DNA of 64,000 nt from Streptomyces sp. TG1A-8. GTDB taxonomy: Bacteria > Actinomycetota > Actinomycetes > Streptomycetales > Streptomycetaceae. The notes beneath the pieces are model-generated. The model was not told the origin of the DNA, made no database searches, and worked only from the letters and a program-made list of their open reading frames with translations. Shown piece after piece: positions 41,261 through 50,334 of this stretch. The stretch lies in the NCBI RefSeq assembly GCF_030499535.1, contig NZ_JASTLB010000001.1, positions 1,612,001-1,676,000 of the forward strand. Direction: 5' to 3'. The translations under genes and the position numbers were made by a program. How positions within the stretch are numbered: position 1 is the stretch's first letter; the number at the start of each line of letters is the position of its first letter.

Positions 41261-42149
41261 GACCACGAGGACGGCCGGGCGGGAGCCGGCCGACGACGCG
41301 GTGAGCGTCGAGGCGGGCCTGGACGCGCTGGAGAGCACCGTCACCGGCCGGGTGCCGCTGCGGCAGACCTTCGTCGCCAAGATCCTGCCGCCGCTCGTCG
41401 CCACCGCGGTGGTGCTACTGGTGTGGCAGGCGCTGATCTCCTTCGGGTTCGTCGACGACCCGTCGAAGCTGCCCTCCCCGGCCGACGTCGGCGGCGAGTT
41501 CAAGGACGCCTGGCTGGAAGGGAAGCTGCTCGGCTACATCTGGACCAGCGTCTCGCGCGGTCTGCTGGGCTTCCTGCTCGCGCTGGCCATCGGCACCCCG
41601 CTGGGCCTGCTGGTGGCCCGGGTGAGGTTCGTGCGCGCCGCCATCGGCCCGGTGCTGTCCGGCCTGCAGTCGCTGCCGTCGGTGGCGTGGGTGCCGCCCG
41701 CGGTGATCTGGCTGGGCCTGGACAACAAGATGATGTACGCCGTGATCCTGCTCGGCGCGGTCCCCTCCATCGCCAACGGCCTGGTGTCCGGCATCGACCA
41801 GGTGCCGCCGCTGTTCCTGCGGGCCGGCCGCACCATGGGCGCCTCGGGTCTCAGGGGCGCCTGGCACATCGTGCTGCCGGCCGCGCTGCCGGGTTACCTG
41901 GCGGGCCTGAAGCAGGGCTGGGCGTTCTCCTGGCGCTCGCTGATGGCCGCGGAGATCATCGCGTCCTCCCCCGACCTGGGCATCGGCCTGGGCGCGCTGC
42001 TGGAGAACGGCCGCAACGCCAGTTCCATGGCCATGGTGTTCGAGGCGATCTTCCTGATCCTGTTCGTCGGCATCGCCATCGACCTGCTGATCTTCAGCCC
42101 GCTGGAGCGGTGGGTGCTGCGCAGCCGCGGCCTGCTGGTGAAGGGCTGA
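41247..42149 (+). CDS. ssuC: ABC transporter permease (sulfonate type)
   Basis: The ATG at 41247 lies 14 bases before the ATPase stop and follows GGGGAG, giving 300 residues. Six membrane helices and the coupling (EAA-like) loop RAGRTMGASGLRGAWHIVLPAALPG are visible, with the usual SWRSLMAAEIIASSPDLGIGL ending. It forms the membrane channel for SsuA/SsuB. Gene overlap indicates an operon with cysN upstream and the chelatase gene downstream. Confidence 0.9.
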   Translation: MASTETTRTAGREPADDAVSVEAGLDALESTVTGRVPLRQTFVAKILPPLVATAVVLLVWQALISFGFVDDPSKLPSPADVGGEFKDAWLEGKLLGYIWTSVSRGLLGFLLALAIGTPLGLLVARVRFVRAAIGPVLSGLQSLPSVAWVPPAVIWLGLDNKMMYAVILLGAVPSIANGLVSGIDQVPPLFLRAGRTMGASGLRGAWHIVLPAALPGYLAGLKQGWAFSWRSLMAAEIIASSPDLGIGLGALLENGRNASSMAMVFEAIFLILFVGIAIDLLIFSPLERWVLRSRGLLVKG

Positions 42150-42154
42150 CGGTC

Positions 42155-42895
42155 GTGCACGGCGAGCCGGTCCTCCTCGTCATCGCCCACGGCAGCCGCG
42201 ATCCGCGGCACGCCGCGACCGTGCACGCCCTGGTGGAGCGGGTGCGCCCGCTGCGGCCGGGGCTGCGCGTGGAGACCGGCTTCCTGGACTTCAACGTCCC
42301 GTCCGTGCGGGGGGTGCTGGAGTCGCTGGCGGCGCAGGGCGTGCGCGACGTCGTGGCGCTGCCGCTGCTGCTGACGCGCGCCTTCCACGCCAAGGCCGAC
42401 ATCCCCGCCGTCCTGCGGGACGCGCCGCCGCGGCTGCGCGTCCGGCAGGCGGACGTGCTCGGTCCGTCCCGGCTGCTGCTGTCGGCGCTGGAGCGGCGCC
42501 TGTACGAGGCGGGCCTGTCGCCCGCCGACAAGTCCTCGACCGGGGTCGTGCTGGCCTCGGCGGGGTCCACCGACCCGGAGGCGATCGCGGTGATCGCCGA
42601 CATCGCGCGGGAGTGGTGGCGCACCGGTTGGTGCGCCGTGCGGCCCGCGTTCGCCTCCGCGGCCCTGCCGCGCACCGAGGACGCGGTGCGGCAGTTGCGC
42701 GCCCTCGGCTGCGAACGGGTCGCCGTCGCACCCTACGTGCTCGCCCCCGGTTTCCTGCCGGACCGCATCGCGCGGGGCGCGGCCGGGGCGGACGTCCTGG
42801 CGGACGTGCTGGGTGCGGCGCCGGAGGTGGCCCGGGTCCTGCTGGACCGCTACGACGCGGCCCGCGCGCCGCTCCGGGCGCTGCGCCGCGCCTGA
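42155..42895 (+). CDS. sirohydrochlorin chelatase (CbiX/SirB-like)
   Basis: The GTG at 42155 lies 5 bases after the permease stop; AAGGG is 9 bases upstream. The 246-residue protein has the double-domain chelatase fold with LLVIAHGSRDPRH (metal-binding His), LLLTRAFHAKADIP (second His) and VAVAPYVLAPGFLPDRI. It inserts Fe2+ into sirohydrochlorin to make siroheme, the cofactor of the sulfite reductase at the head of this operon. A cobalt chelatase role in cobalamin synthesis is less likely here. Confidence 0.87.
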   Translation: MHGEPVLLVIAHGSRDPRHAATVHALVERVRPLRPGLRVETGFLDFNVPSVRGVLESLAAQGVRDVVALPLLLTRAFHAKADIPAVLRDAPPRLRVRQADVLGPSRLLLSALERRLYEAGLSPADKSSTGVVLASAGSTDPEAIAVIADIAREWWRTGWCAVRPAFASAALPRTEDAVRQLRALGCERVAVAPYVLAPGFLPDRIARGAAGADVLADVLGAAPEVARVLLDRYDAARAPLRALRRA

Positions 42896-43496
42896 GCGCC
42901 GGCTGCGCGCGGACGCCGCCGGCCCGCCGGCCGGTGCCGCCCGGGTCCCGGGTCGGCGCCCCGGGGCGCGGACGCGTTCCGGCCTGCCCGAGTTGACCGA
43001 AAACCCTTCCTGGCCAGGGCCGGATCTGCTGGGATGGTCCCTCGAAGCACTGTCGGCACGGCCCTGCCGCGGGTGCCCGGGGCCGACGCGGCACGGCGCC
43101 GTCGCACAGCAGCCGCCGGTCTCCCGCGGAGGAGCGCGCCGCCCCGGTGCGACTCGAAGAACCCTCTCCCGCGTGCCTGGCGGAGGCGGCCGGGGCACCG
43201 GCCGGACGGGACCGGACGGGACCGGACGGGACCGGACGGGAGGGGAGGAGAGGGGACCGGACCGGACGGGAGGGGTCGAAGCCGGACGGGGGCCGTCGAA
43301 GCCGACCGGGGCGCGCGGACCTAAGCGGACCGGAGCGGTGGCGGTCCGGCGCTCCCCTGTGCCGTCGCACCGCCACCGGCTCACCGTTCTGCGTCGTGTC
43401 CGCGCCGGATGTCACCCGGGGACCGCCGACGGCGTCACGGAGGGGAGGTATTCGGCCACCGCGCGTGGCCCGTCGTCCGGCCGCCGCTGCCGGACG
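42896..43496. other. 601-base stretch without a gene
   Basis: Reading frames here have no ribosome-binding sites and no coding codon pattern. The stretch holds low-complexity GGACGGGA repeats (43202-43300). It lies between convergent genes, so a terminator is expected, but no single clear hairpin was found. Confidence 0.5.
43202..43241 (+). repeat. four tandem copies of CCGGACGGGA
   Basis: Four exact decamers are followed by degenerate GGGAGGGGAGG and further CCGGACGGG copies to about 43300. Confidence 0.9.
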
Positions 43497-44045
43497 TCAG
43501 CCCCCGGCGGTCAGCTCCACGAGCTTGGCCACCGTGTTCCAGTTCCGGCTGGTGGCGATCAGGCCCTTGGTGTTCCGGGGCCGGGACAGTGCCTCGGCGA
43601 GCTTGGAGCGGCCGAGGCCGTCGGGGACGTACAGGTACAGGCAGCGGTCCCCGAGGCGGAACTCCTCGGGGAGGTGGGCGGCGGGGTCGATCTCCGCGAA
43701 CCGCTCCGGGCCGGCCGGCGCGGAGAAGTAGGTGACGTGCAGTTGCCGGGCCTCCAGGCCGGCGGCCGGGAACGGGCACGCCTCGGCCACCGCCCGCAGA
43801 TAGGCGTGGTCGCGCACGATCACGTCGACGCGGAAGCCGAAGTGCGCCTCGACGGCCCGGGCCAACCCGGCCGCCAGGGACTCCTCGTCGCCGTCACCGG
43901 TGGTGAAGAAGGCCTGGCCGCTCTGCAGGTGGGTCCGTACGCCGTCGTACCCGAGGCCGGTCAGGAGCGCCCGCAGGTCGGCCATCGGGAGCTTCCTGCT
44001 GCCGCCGACGTTGATCCCGCGCAGCAGTGCCGCGTAGTTCGTCAT
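43497..44045 (-). CDS. DUF1697 family protein
   Basis: The 182-residue protein starts MTNYAALLRGINVGGSRKLP, the diagnostic opening of the family, and continues with MADLRALLTGLGYDGVRTHLQSGQ-like strands. It ends TKGLIATSRNWNTVAKLVEL. These proteins are cytoplasmic and of unknown function. It is a single gene with no obvious operon partner. Confidence 0.88.
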   Translation of the reverse strand: MTNYAALLRGINVGGSRKLPMADLRALLTGLGYDGVRTHLQSGQAFFTTGDGDEESLAAGLARAVEAHFGFRVDVIVRDHAYLRAVAEACPFPAAGLEARQLHVTYFSAPAGPERFAEIDPAAHLPEEFRLGDRCLYLYVPDGLGRSKLAEALSRPRNTKGLIATSRNWNTVAKLVELTAGG

Positions 44046-44131
44046 CCCGACACCTTAAAGCGGCCCCCGCGGCGTGGCGGGGCCGCCGCCCCCGCCGCCC
44101 GGCCGGGCCGTCGGTCCGCGGCGGCGGGCCC

Positions 44132-45421
44132 TCAGCGCTGGTAGCGGGCCAGGACCAGGTTGCCGTCCTTCTCCAGGCGGGTGCGCAGGGCGTCCAGGCC
44201 GATCGATCCGCTGTAGTACTCCTGGAGGGCGGGGGCGGCGACCTTGTCCCGCCACTCCGGGTAGCCGCGGACGGACCGGGCGGGTGCCGGGCGCAGGTGG
44301 GCCGCGAGGGCGGTGCCGGTGGCCCAGCCGTTCTCCGCGGTGTGCAGGGCGGGGTCCCGCAGGGCGCGGGTGCCGGTGGGCAGCATCCAGTCGCCGAGGG
44401 CGAGGCGGACCATGTTCCCCGGCCGCAGCAGGAAGGAGATGAACGCGGCGGCCTCCTTCCGGTGCGGGCAGTCCGCGGCGACGGACAGGGTCTGCGGGCT
44501 GACGCCCTGGGTGAGCCCGTCGGCGCCCGCGGGAGCGGGCAGCACCGTCCAGTCGAAGCCCTTCGGCGCCTGCTGGACGATCTGCTGGCGGTAGGAGAAG
44601 CCGAGCGGGACCATCGCGTACCGGCCGCCGAAGAGGCCGGGCAGCGTGTCCGAGCCGCCGCTGCCGAGGGTGGCGGCGGGGGCGCTGCGGTCGGTGACGA
44701 CCTGGTCGCGGATGGTGCGGGGGACGACGGCGTCGCCGGGTCCGAAGCGGACGGTCACCCTGCCGGCGGCGTCCCGGTGGAAGAGCCCGCCGCCCGCGGA
44801 GAGGCCGAGGTCGAGCGTGGCGGAGACGGGTTCCTTCAGCGGCCAGGCCACGCCGTACGTGCCGTGGCCGCTCAGTTTCTCGGCGACCGTGCGGAACTCC
44901 GCCCAGGTCCAGGGGTCCTCGGGGGTCGGGATGCGCACCCCGGCCCTGCGCAGCCGGGTGGCGTCGGCGATCAGCACCCTCGGCTCCTGGAGGAACGGCA
45001 CGCCGTAGACGCCGTCCCCGAAGGTCGTCGTCCGCCAGGCGGCCTCGGGGATGTCGGAGGTGAGGCGGGCGGGCAGCAGGCCGTCGAGCCGGGCCAGGTA
45101 GCCGCCGTGGGCGAAGTCGGCGAGGTCGTCGGAGGCGTCGTGGATGACGTCCGGGGCCTCGCCGCCCTCGAAGGAGGTGAGCAGCTGGTCGTGGACGCTG
45201 TCCCAGCTGCCCTGCACGTACTCGACCCGCACCTCCGGGTGGGCCGCGTTCCACTCCCGCACGAGTTCCCTGGTGGCCGCGACGGACTCCCGCTGCCAGG
45301 CCAGGGACTGGAAGCGCAGGGTGACCGGCCCGCCCCGGCCGCGGCCCGCCGGGGTGCCGCCCGCGCAGCCCGCCAGGAGCAGCAGGAGGACGGCGAGTGC
45401 CGCGGCGGCCCGGGTGCGCAT
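44132..45421 (-). CDS. sugar ABC transporter substrate-binding lipoprotein
   Basis: The ATG at 45421 overlaps the permease stop (TGATG). The 429-residue protein has a lipobox LLLAGC near residue 19. It has the family 1 binding fold with VTLRFQSLAWQRES, WNAAHPEVRVEYVQGSWDSV, APDVIHDASDDLADFA and MLPTGTRALRD. It captures an oligosaccharide or sugar at the cell surface for the two permeases upstream. No ATPase gene is present; in Streptomyces such systems use the shared MsiK ATPase. The sugar is unknown. Confidence 0.88.
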   Translation of the reverse strand: MRTRAAAALAVLLLLLAGCAGGTPAGRGRGGPVTLRFQSLAWQRESVAATRELVREWNAAHPEVRVEYVQGSWDSVHDQLLTSFEGGEAPDVIHDASDDLADFAHGGYLARLDGLLPARLTSDIPEAAWRTTTFGDGVYGVPFLQEPRVLIADATRLRRAGVRIPTPEDPWTWAEFRTVAEKLSGHGTYGVAWPLKEPVSATLDLGLSAGGGLFHRDAAGRVTVRFGPGDAVVPRTIRDQVVTDRSAPAATLGSGGSDTLPGLFGGRYAMVPLGFSYRQQIVQQAPKGFDWTVLPAPAGADGLTQGVSPQTLSVAADCPHRKEAAAFISFLLRPGNMVRLALGDWMLPTGTRALRDPALHTAENGWATGTALAAHLRPAPARSVRGYPEWRDKVAAPALQEYYSGSIGLDALRTRLEKDGNLVLARYQR

Positions 45422-46254
45422 CAGCTCTTCACCGCCCCGGCGAGCAGGCCGCCGGTGATCCGCCGCTGGATGACGGCGAAGACGGCGAGCGGGGGCAGCG
45501 TGGCGAGGGAGGCGGCCGCCGCCAGCGGGCCGAGGTCCGCGGCGCCCTCCGCGCCGATGAAGTGGGTGAGGACGACCGGCAGGGTCTGTTTCCCGGGGCT
45601 CTTGAGCAGCACGAGGGCGAAGAAGAACTCGTTCCACGCGGTGACGAACGCGAACAGGGCCGTCGCCGCGATCCCCGGGGCGAGCAGCGGCGCCGTCACC
45701 GACACCAGTGTCCTGAGCCGCCCGGCCCCGTCGACGGCCGCCGCCTCCTCCAGTTCGGCGGGCACCGCGCGGACGTGGCCGACGAGCATCCACAGGGCGA
45801 ACGGCAGCGCCCACACCACGTACACCAGCGTCAGCCCGGCCAGGGAGTCGATCAGCCGCAGCCGCTTCAGCACCAGGAACAGCGGGATGATCACCAGCAC
45901 GAACGGGAACGCCTGGCTGAACACCACCCACCCGGTCGCCGCCCGGGACAGCACGGAGCGGTGCCGGGCCATGACGTAGGCCGTCGGGGTCGCGAGCAGG
46001 ACGGCGACGACGGCCGCGGTGAGCGCCACCAGCAGGGAGTTGAGGGCCGCGTGCAGCAGCGGCTGCTCGTCGAGGGCCTGCCGGAAGTTGGCCGGGGTGG
46101 GGTGGCGCGGGATCCAGGCGGGGTGCAGGCTGCCCAGTTCACGCGGTGACTTGAACGCGGTGGACAGCAGCCACAGCAGCGGGAGGGCCAGGAAGAGGAG
46201 GTAGGCGAGCAGGGCCGCGTACTGTCCGGCGCGTGCCGCGGGTCGGGTCCTCAT
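45421..46254 (-). CDS. sugar ABC transporter permease (MalG type)
   Basis: The 277-residue protein has six membrane helices and the EAA loop VPAELEEAAAVDGAGRLRTLVSVTAPLLAPG, typical of the MalG branch. FKSPRELGSLHPAWIPRHPTP near the N-terminus is also characteristic. Its start overlaps the stop of the MalF-type gene (ATGA), and its end overlaps the binding-protein start. The three genes therefore form one coupled operon. Confidence 0.9.
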   Translation of the reverse strand: MRTRPAARAGQYAALLAYLLFLALPLLWLLSTAFKSPRELGSLHPAWIPRHPTPANFRQALDEQPLLHAALNSLLVALTAAVVAVLLATPTAYVMARHRSVLSRAATGWVVFSQAFPFVLVIIPLFLVLKRLRLIDSLAGLTLVYVVWALPFALWMLVGHVRAVPAELEEAAAVDGAGRLRTLVSVTAPLLAPGIAATALFAFVTAWNEFFFALVLLKSPGKQTLPVVLTHFIGAEGAADLGPLAAAASLATLPPLAVFAVIQRRITGGLLAGAVKS

Positions 46255-47165
46255 GTCTCCCGCCCTGCCCCGAGCCGGCCGGCCAGGAACACCGCGAGCA
46301 GGACCGAGACCACCGCGACCAGCACGCATCCCATCGCCGCCGCGTAGCCGAACTGGCCGTAGCGAAAGGCCTCCTCGTAGGCGAACAGCATGGGCAGCCG
46401 GGTCCTGCCGCCCGGTCCGCCGTTGGTGAGCACGTACACCAGGGCGAAGGAGTTCAGGTTCCAGATCAGGTTGAGCGCGGTGACGGCCAGGGCCACCGGT
46501 CCCAGGGCGGGCCAGGTCACCGCACGGAACCGGCGCCAAGCGCCCGCGCCGTCCACCGCGGCCGCCTCGTGCAGTTCGCGCGGGGTGTTCTGCAGTCCGG
46601 CGAGCAGGGCGACCGTGGTCTGCGGCAGGCCCGCCCAGACGCCGACGACGATGACGGCGGGCAGCGCGGTGGACAGCGCGCTCAGCCAGTCCCGGCCGCT
46701 GCCGAGGCCCAGCCGGTGCAGGGTCTCGTTGAGGACGCCCGCGTCCGGGTGGTAGACGAGCCGCCAGATGATGCCGACGACGACCTCGGGCATGGCCCAC
46801 GGGACGATCGCGAGGACGCGGGCGAGCCGGCGCAGGCGCAGGTCCTGGTCGAGCAGCAGGGCCAGGCCGAGCGCCAGCAGGAACTGGGGCACGGTGACGC
46901 CGGCGGCCCACACCAGCCCGATCCGGAACGACTCCCAAAAGAGCGTGTCGTGCAGCAGGTCCCGGAAGTTGAGGGCGCCGGTCCACGCGGTGGGGGCGGT
47001 ACGGCCGGACTGGGCGTCGGTGAACGCCAGCAGGACTCCGTACAGCAGCGGGCCCACGCTCAGTCCGAGGATCGGGATGAGGGCGGGCAGGACGAGGAAC
47101 CAGGCGCCGTGGCGGCGGCCGGCCGCGCGGACGGCCGGCCGCCGCGCCTCGGCCACCGACGTCAT
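46251..47165 (-). CDS. sugar ABC transporter permease (MalF type)
   Basis: The ATG at 47165 follows AGGGG with 9-base spacing, giving 304 residues; an ATG at 47204 has no ribosome-binding site. It has six membrane helices and the EAA loop PRELHEAAAVDGAGAWRRFRAVTWPALGP. NLNSFALVYVLTNGGPGG is typical of the MalF/UgpA branch. It is the first gene of the transporter operon. In its upstream divergent gap lies the 12-bp palindrome CGCGGTACCGCG (47216-47227), a possible operator. Confidence 0.9.
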   Translation of the reverse strand: MTSVAEARRPAVRAAGRRHGAWFLVLPALIPILGLSVGPLLYGVLLAFTDAQSGRTAPTAWTGALNFRDLLHDTLFWESFRIGLVWAAGVTVPQFLLALGLALLLDQDLRLRRLARVLAIVPWAMPEVVVGIIWRLVYHPDAGVLNETLHRLGLGSGRDWLSALSTALPAVIVVGVWAGLPQTTVALLAGLQNTPRELHEAAAVDGAGAWRRFRAVTWPALGPVALAVTALNLIWNLNSFALVYVLTNGGPGGRTRLPMLFAYEEAFRYGQFGYAAAMGCVLVAVVSVLLAVFLAGRLGAGRET

Positions 47166-47344
47166 GCGATCAGCCCCTTCGCCCGGCCCGGTTGGCGTGC
47201 TCATGTTCGTGAAGGCGCGGTACCGCGTCAAGGGACCACGCCCGCGGTCCACCTGTGCGGGTGCGAGACTGGCCGCGGCGGGCCCCACGGCCACGGCCCG
47301 CCGGGCACGGGAAGAGGGCCGGGAAGAGGGCACGGAGGCGGACG

Positions 47345-48208
47345 ATGGACGAGGCACGGGCGCGGGACGTACTGGCCGCGGCGGGGGTGCTGCCGGACCC
47401 GGCACGGGACGCGCGGCTGCTCTCCCTGGGCGAGAACGCGGTGTTCGCCGCCGGTGACCTGGTGGTCAAGGTGGGCCGCGACGCCGGACTGCTGGAGCGG
47501 GCCCGCCGCGAACTGGCCGTCGCCGACTGGCTGGCCGGGACGGAGGTGCCGGCGGTGCGGGCGGCCGCGCCCGAGCCGCTGCTGGTCGAGGGCCACCCGG
47601 TGACGGTGTGGCACCGGCTGCCCGAGCCGGTGCGGCCGGCCGAACCCCGCGACCTGGCGCGGCTGCTGCGGGCCGTGCACGCGCTCCCCGCGCCCGGCTT
47701 CGCCCTTCCGCCCCGTGAGCTGCTGGGCGGTGTGGAGCGCTGGCTGCGGCTCGCGGGGGACGCGATCGACCCCGGGGACGCGGCGTACCTGCGCGAGCGC
47801 CGGGACGGGTTCGCGGCGGCCGCCGCCGCGCTGACGCCCCGTCTGGCGCCGGGGCCCGTCCACGGTGACGCGCTGCCCCGCAACGTGCACGTCGGGCCCG
47901 ACGGGCCGGTCCTGGTCGACCTGGAGACCTTCTCGGCGGACCTGCGCGAGCACGACCTGGTGGTCATGGCCCTCTCCCGCGACCGGTACGGGCTGGACGC
48001 GCGGGCATACGACGCGTTCACCGAGGCCTACGGGTGGGACGTGCGGGAGTGGGAGGGCTGCCCGGTGCTGCGCGGCGCCCGGGAGACGGCCAGCTGCGCG
48101 TGGGTGGCCCAGCACGCGCCGGGCAACCCGAAGGCGCTGGCGGAGTTCCGCCGCAGGGTGCGGTCGCTGCGGGAGGGGGACGAGAGCGTGCGCTGGTATC
48201 CGTTCTGA
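47345..48208 (+). CDS. aminoglycoside phosphotransferase-like kinase (APH family)
   Basis: GGAGG lies 8 bases before the ATG at 47345. The 287-residue protein has the APH/choline kinase fold: a short N-lobe with GENAVFAAGDLVVKVGRD, then the catalytic HGDALPRNVHVGPDGPVLVD (His-Gly-Asp...Asn) and DLETFSADLREHD supplying the metal-binding Asp. Such kinases phosphorylate antibiotics or, more often, small metabolites or sugars. Divergence from a sugar importer makes a sugar-kinase role possible. Antibiotic resistance is not indicated. Confidence 0.82.
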   Translation: MDEARARDVLAAAGVLPDPARDARLLSLGENAVFAAGDLVVKVGRDAGLLERARRELAVADWLAGTEVPAVRAAAPEPLLVEGHPVTVWHRLPEPVRPAEPRDLARLLRAVHALPAPGFALPPRELLGGVERWLRLAGDAIDPGDAAYLRERRDGFAAAAAALTPRLAPGPVHGDALPRNVHVGPDGPVLVDLETFSADLREHDLVVMALSRDRYGLDARAYDAFTEAYGWDVREWEGCPVLRGARETASCAWVAQHAPGNPKALAEFRRRVRSLREGDESVRWYPF

Positions 48209-48216
48209 GGGCGCCC

Positions 48217-48257
48217 CGGCGTTCCCGGCTGCCGCGCCGGTGCCGGGCGGAACGCCG
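48217..48257. terminator. bidirectional hairpin between convergent genes
   Basis: CGGCGTTCC (48217-48225) pairs with GGAACGCCG (48249-48257). Inner CCCGG/CCGGG pairing extends the stem. Confidence 0.65.
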
Positions 48258-48270
48258 CACGGCCCGGCGG

Positions 48271-48996
48271 CTACGCCGGCCGGCCGTCCACCAGTTCCCG
48301 CAGCGGCCACGTCCCGTCCACCACCGCCCCGGCGTCCCCCTTGCGACGCAGGAACGCCTGGAAGTCCGCCGCCCACTGCGCGTACCACTCGATCTGGCGG
48401 CGGTGCAGTTCCGCCGGGTCCAGGGAGGCGATCTCGGGGTGGCGCTCGGCTATCGCGGTGGCGAGGCGGGCCGCGGCGAGGGCGTCCGCCGAGGCGTCGT
48501 GGGCCGCGCCGAGGACGATGCCGTACTCGGCGCAGACCGCCTCCAGGTTCCGTTTGCCGCGGCGGTAGCGGTCGACCCGGCGGTCGATGGTGTACGGGTC
48601 GACGACCGGGGCCGGGGCCGGGCCGCCGAGGCGGTCGGCGAGCGACGGCAGTCCGTGGCGGCGCAGTTCGGCGGAGAGCAGGGTGAGGTCGAAGGCCGCG
48701 TTGTAGGCGACGACCGGGACGCCCGCCCGCCAGTGGGACACCAGGACGTCCGCGATGGCGTCGGCCACCCGGTCGGCCGGGCGGCCCTCGGCCGCCGCGC
48801 GTTCGGAGCTGATGCCGTGCACGGCGACCGCGTCGGCCGGGATCTCCACGCCCGGGTCCGCCAGCCATTCCCGGCGCCCCACGGGCTCGCCGGCCCTGAC
48901 CTCGATCACCGCGCCGGTGACGATGCGCGCCTCGTGCGGATCGGTCCCGGTCGTCTCCAGGTCGAAGCCGATCAGCAGTTCCCGGTGCCAGCCCAT
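48271..48996 (-). CDS. DnaQ-like 3'-5' exonuclease
   Basis: The ATG at 48996 follows AGGGGGG, giving 241 residues. Exo I is FDLETTGTD, Exo II is VVAYNAAFDLTLL and Exo III is AHDASADALAAA (H-x-A-x-x-D), so all four metal-binding acids and the general-base His are present. It belongs to the DEDDh family. It has no polymerase or RNase T-specific domain. It probably acts in DNA repair or RNA processing as a free exonuclease. The C-terminal QIEWYAQWAADFQAFLRRKG helix is typical of the actinobacterial subgroup. Confidence 0.88.
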   Translation of the reverse strand: MGWHRELLIGFDLETTGTDPHEARIVTGAVIEVRAGEPVGRREWLADPGVEIPADAVAVHGISSERAAAEGRPADRVADAIADVLVSHWRAGVPVVAYNAAFDLTLLSAELRRHGLPSLADRLGGPAPAPVVDPYTIDRRVDRYRRGKRNLEAVCAEYGIVLGAAHDASADALAAARLATAIAERHPEIASLDPAELHRRQIEWYAQWAADFQAFLRRKGDAGAVVDGTWPLRELVDGRPA

Positions 48997-49062
48997 GGCG
49001 GCCCCCCTTCTCGGTGGTGCTTTCCCCCGTGGTCTCCACCCTCGCACGCGGCACTGACAACC

Positions 49063-49078
49063 CGGGGCGCGCGCCCCG
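49063..49078 (-). terminator. hairpin after the HEPN-protein gene
   Basis: CGGGGCGC and its complement form a perfect 16-base palindrome 18 bases past the stop. Confidence 0.5.
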
Positions 49079-49095
49079 CCCGGCGGACGGGGCGT

Positions 49096-50334
49096 TCAGG
49101 ACACCGGCCGCGAGTCGGCCCAGGTCTGTTCGAACTCCTCGCGGTACGTCGGGAAGAGGCCGGCTTCGCCCACGTCGTCCGACCTGACCAGCCGGCTGCC
49201 GTTGCGCAGCACGAGCACCGGGGACTCCATCCCGCGCGCCCCGCGCAGGTAGGACTGCACGAGGGCGATGCCGTCGGCCCCGTCGCCGTCCACCAGGTAG
49301 GCGCTGAAGCGGGGCGTCTCGTCGTAGACCTGGATCTCGAAGGCGCCCGGGTCGCGCAGCCGGGAGCGCACCCGGCGCATGTGCAGGATGTTCATCTCCA
49401 CGGAGCGGCTCAGTTCGCCCCGTTTCATACCGAGTTCGCGCTCGCGGCGCTTGACGGTGCTGGAGGCCGGGTTCAGGAAGAGCAGGCGCACCCGGCAGCC
49501 GGACTCGGCGAGGCGGATCAGGCGGCGTCCGGAGAAGTTCTGCACCAGCAGGTTGAGCCCGATGCCGATGGCGTCCAGGCGGCGGGCGCCGTCGAAGATG
49601 TCCTCGGCCGGGAACCGCCGCAGCAGCCGCACCCGGTCGGGGTGCACGGCCACGACGTCCGCGTACCGGTCGCCGACCAGGTCCTCGACCGCGTCCACGG
49701 GCAGCCGGCGCGCGGAGGGGACGTCACCGCCCGCGCCGAGCATCTCCAGCAGCCGGGCCGAGGCCCGCTCGGCCTGGTTCAGCACCGCCTGCGACAGGGC
49801 CCGGTTGCGGGAGACGACGTTGCGGCTCACCTCCAGCTCGTCCAGGGCCAGTTCGAGGTCCCGGCGCTCGTCGAAGTACGGTTCGAAGCACGGCCAGTGC
49901 TGCACCACCAGCTCGCGCAGCTGGGGCAGCGTCAGGAAGCTGAGCACGTTGTCGTCGGCCGGGTCGAGCAGATAGCCCTTGCGGCGGCTGACCTCGCGGA
50001 CGGCGACCGCGCGCTGCACCCACTCCTGCCCGGCGGGCCCGGCGGCGGCCACCACCCAGTCGCCGCCGTGCACGGGTTCGTAGACGGGCCGCAGCACGGC
50101 GGCCACGACCGCCCGCATCCGCTGTTCGACGAGGTTCAGCCAGATGTAGGCCCGGCCGGCCCGCTGGGCGCGGGTGCGCACCTCGAGCCAGGCGTCGGCG
50201 TCCCAGTCCAGTTCCGGCCCGATGGACCCGGCGTCCACCGGACGGGCCAGGGACACCGCGCCGGGCGGGACCTCCGCGGAGTTCCCCTCGTGACCCTCGT
50301 CACCAGGGGGCAGCTCCAGCCCTCCCGAGCCCAC
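49096..50334 (-). CDS. SAV2148-family HEPN-domain protein
   Basis: The GTG at 50334 follows GGAAGG by 10 bases, giving 412 residues. The open frame continues antisense through glgX and treY, but that part is non-coding. An acidic N-terminus leads to a helical HEPN-like region (RAYIWLNLVEQRMRAVVAAVL, VSRRKGYLLDPADDNVLSFLTL). The C-terminal half contains RLIRLAESGCRVRLLFLNPASS and FEIQVYDETPRFSAYLVDGD, which resembles a phospholipase D-like or nucleotide-binding fold. The catalytic R-x4-6-H of nuclease HEPNs was not identified. The family is common in Streptomyces and of unknown function. Confidence 0.75.
   Translation of the reverse strand: MGSGGLELPPGDEGHEGNSAEVPPGAVSLARPVDAGSIGPELDWDADAWLEVRTRAQRAGRAYIWLNLVEQRMRAVVAAVLRPVYEPVHGGDWVVAAAGPAGQEWVQRAVAVREVSRRKGYLLDPADDNVLSFLTLPQLRELVVQHWPCFEPYFDERRDLELALDELEVSRNVVSRNRALSQAVLNQAERASARLLEMLGAGGDVPSARRLPVDAVEDLVGDRYADVVAVHPDRVRLLRRFPAEDIFDGARRLDAIGIGLNLLVQNFSGRRLIRLAESGCRVRLLFLNPASSTVKRRERELGMKRGELSRSVEMNILHMRRVRSRLRDPGAFEIQVYDETPRFSAYLVDGDGADGIALVQSYLRGARGMESPVLVLRNGSRLVRSDDVGEAGLFPTYREEFEQTWADSRPVS

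Noticed and set aside
43202..43300. Direct repeats considered as a CRISPR-like array
   Set aside because: The repeats are contiguous decamers without spacers, and no cas genes are present.
42896..43496. Several 85-130 codon open frames in the gap after the chelatase gene
   Set aside because: They are Arg/Pro/Gly-rich repeats without ribosome-binding sites or third-position bias.
47345..48208. Phosphotransferase as an antibiotic-resistance gene
   Set aside because: Only the general APH/choline kinase motifs are seen. No resistance or biosynthetic context supports that reading.
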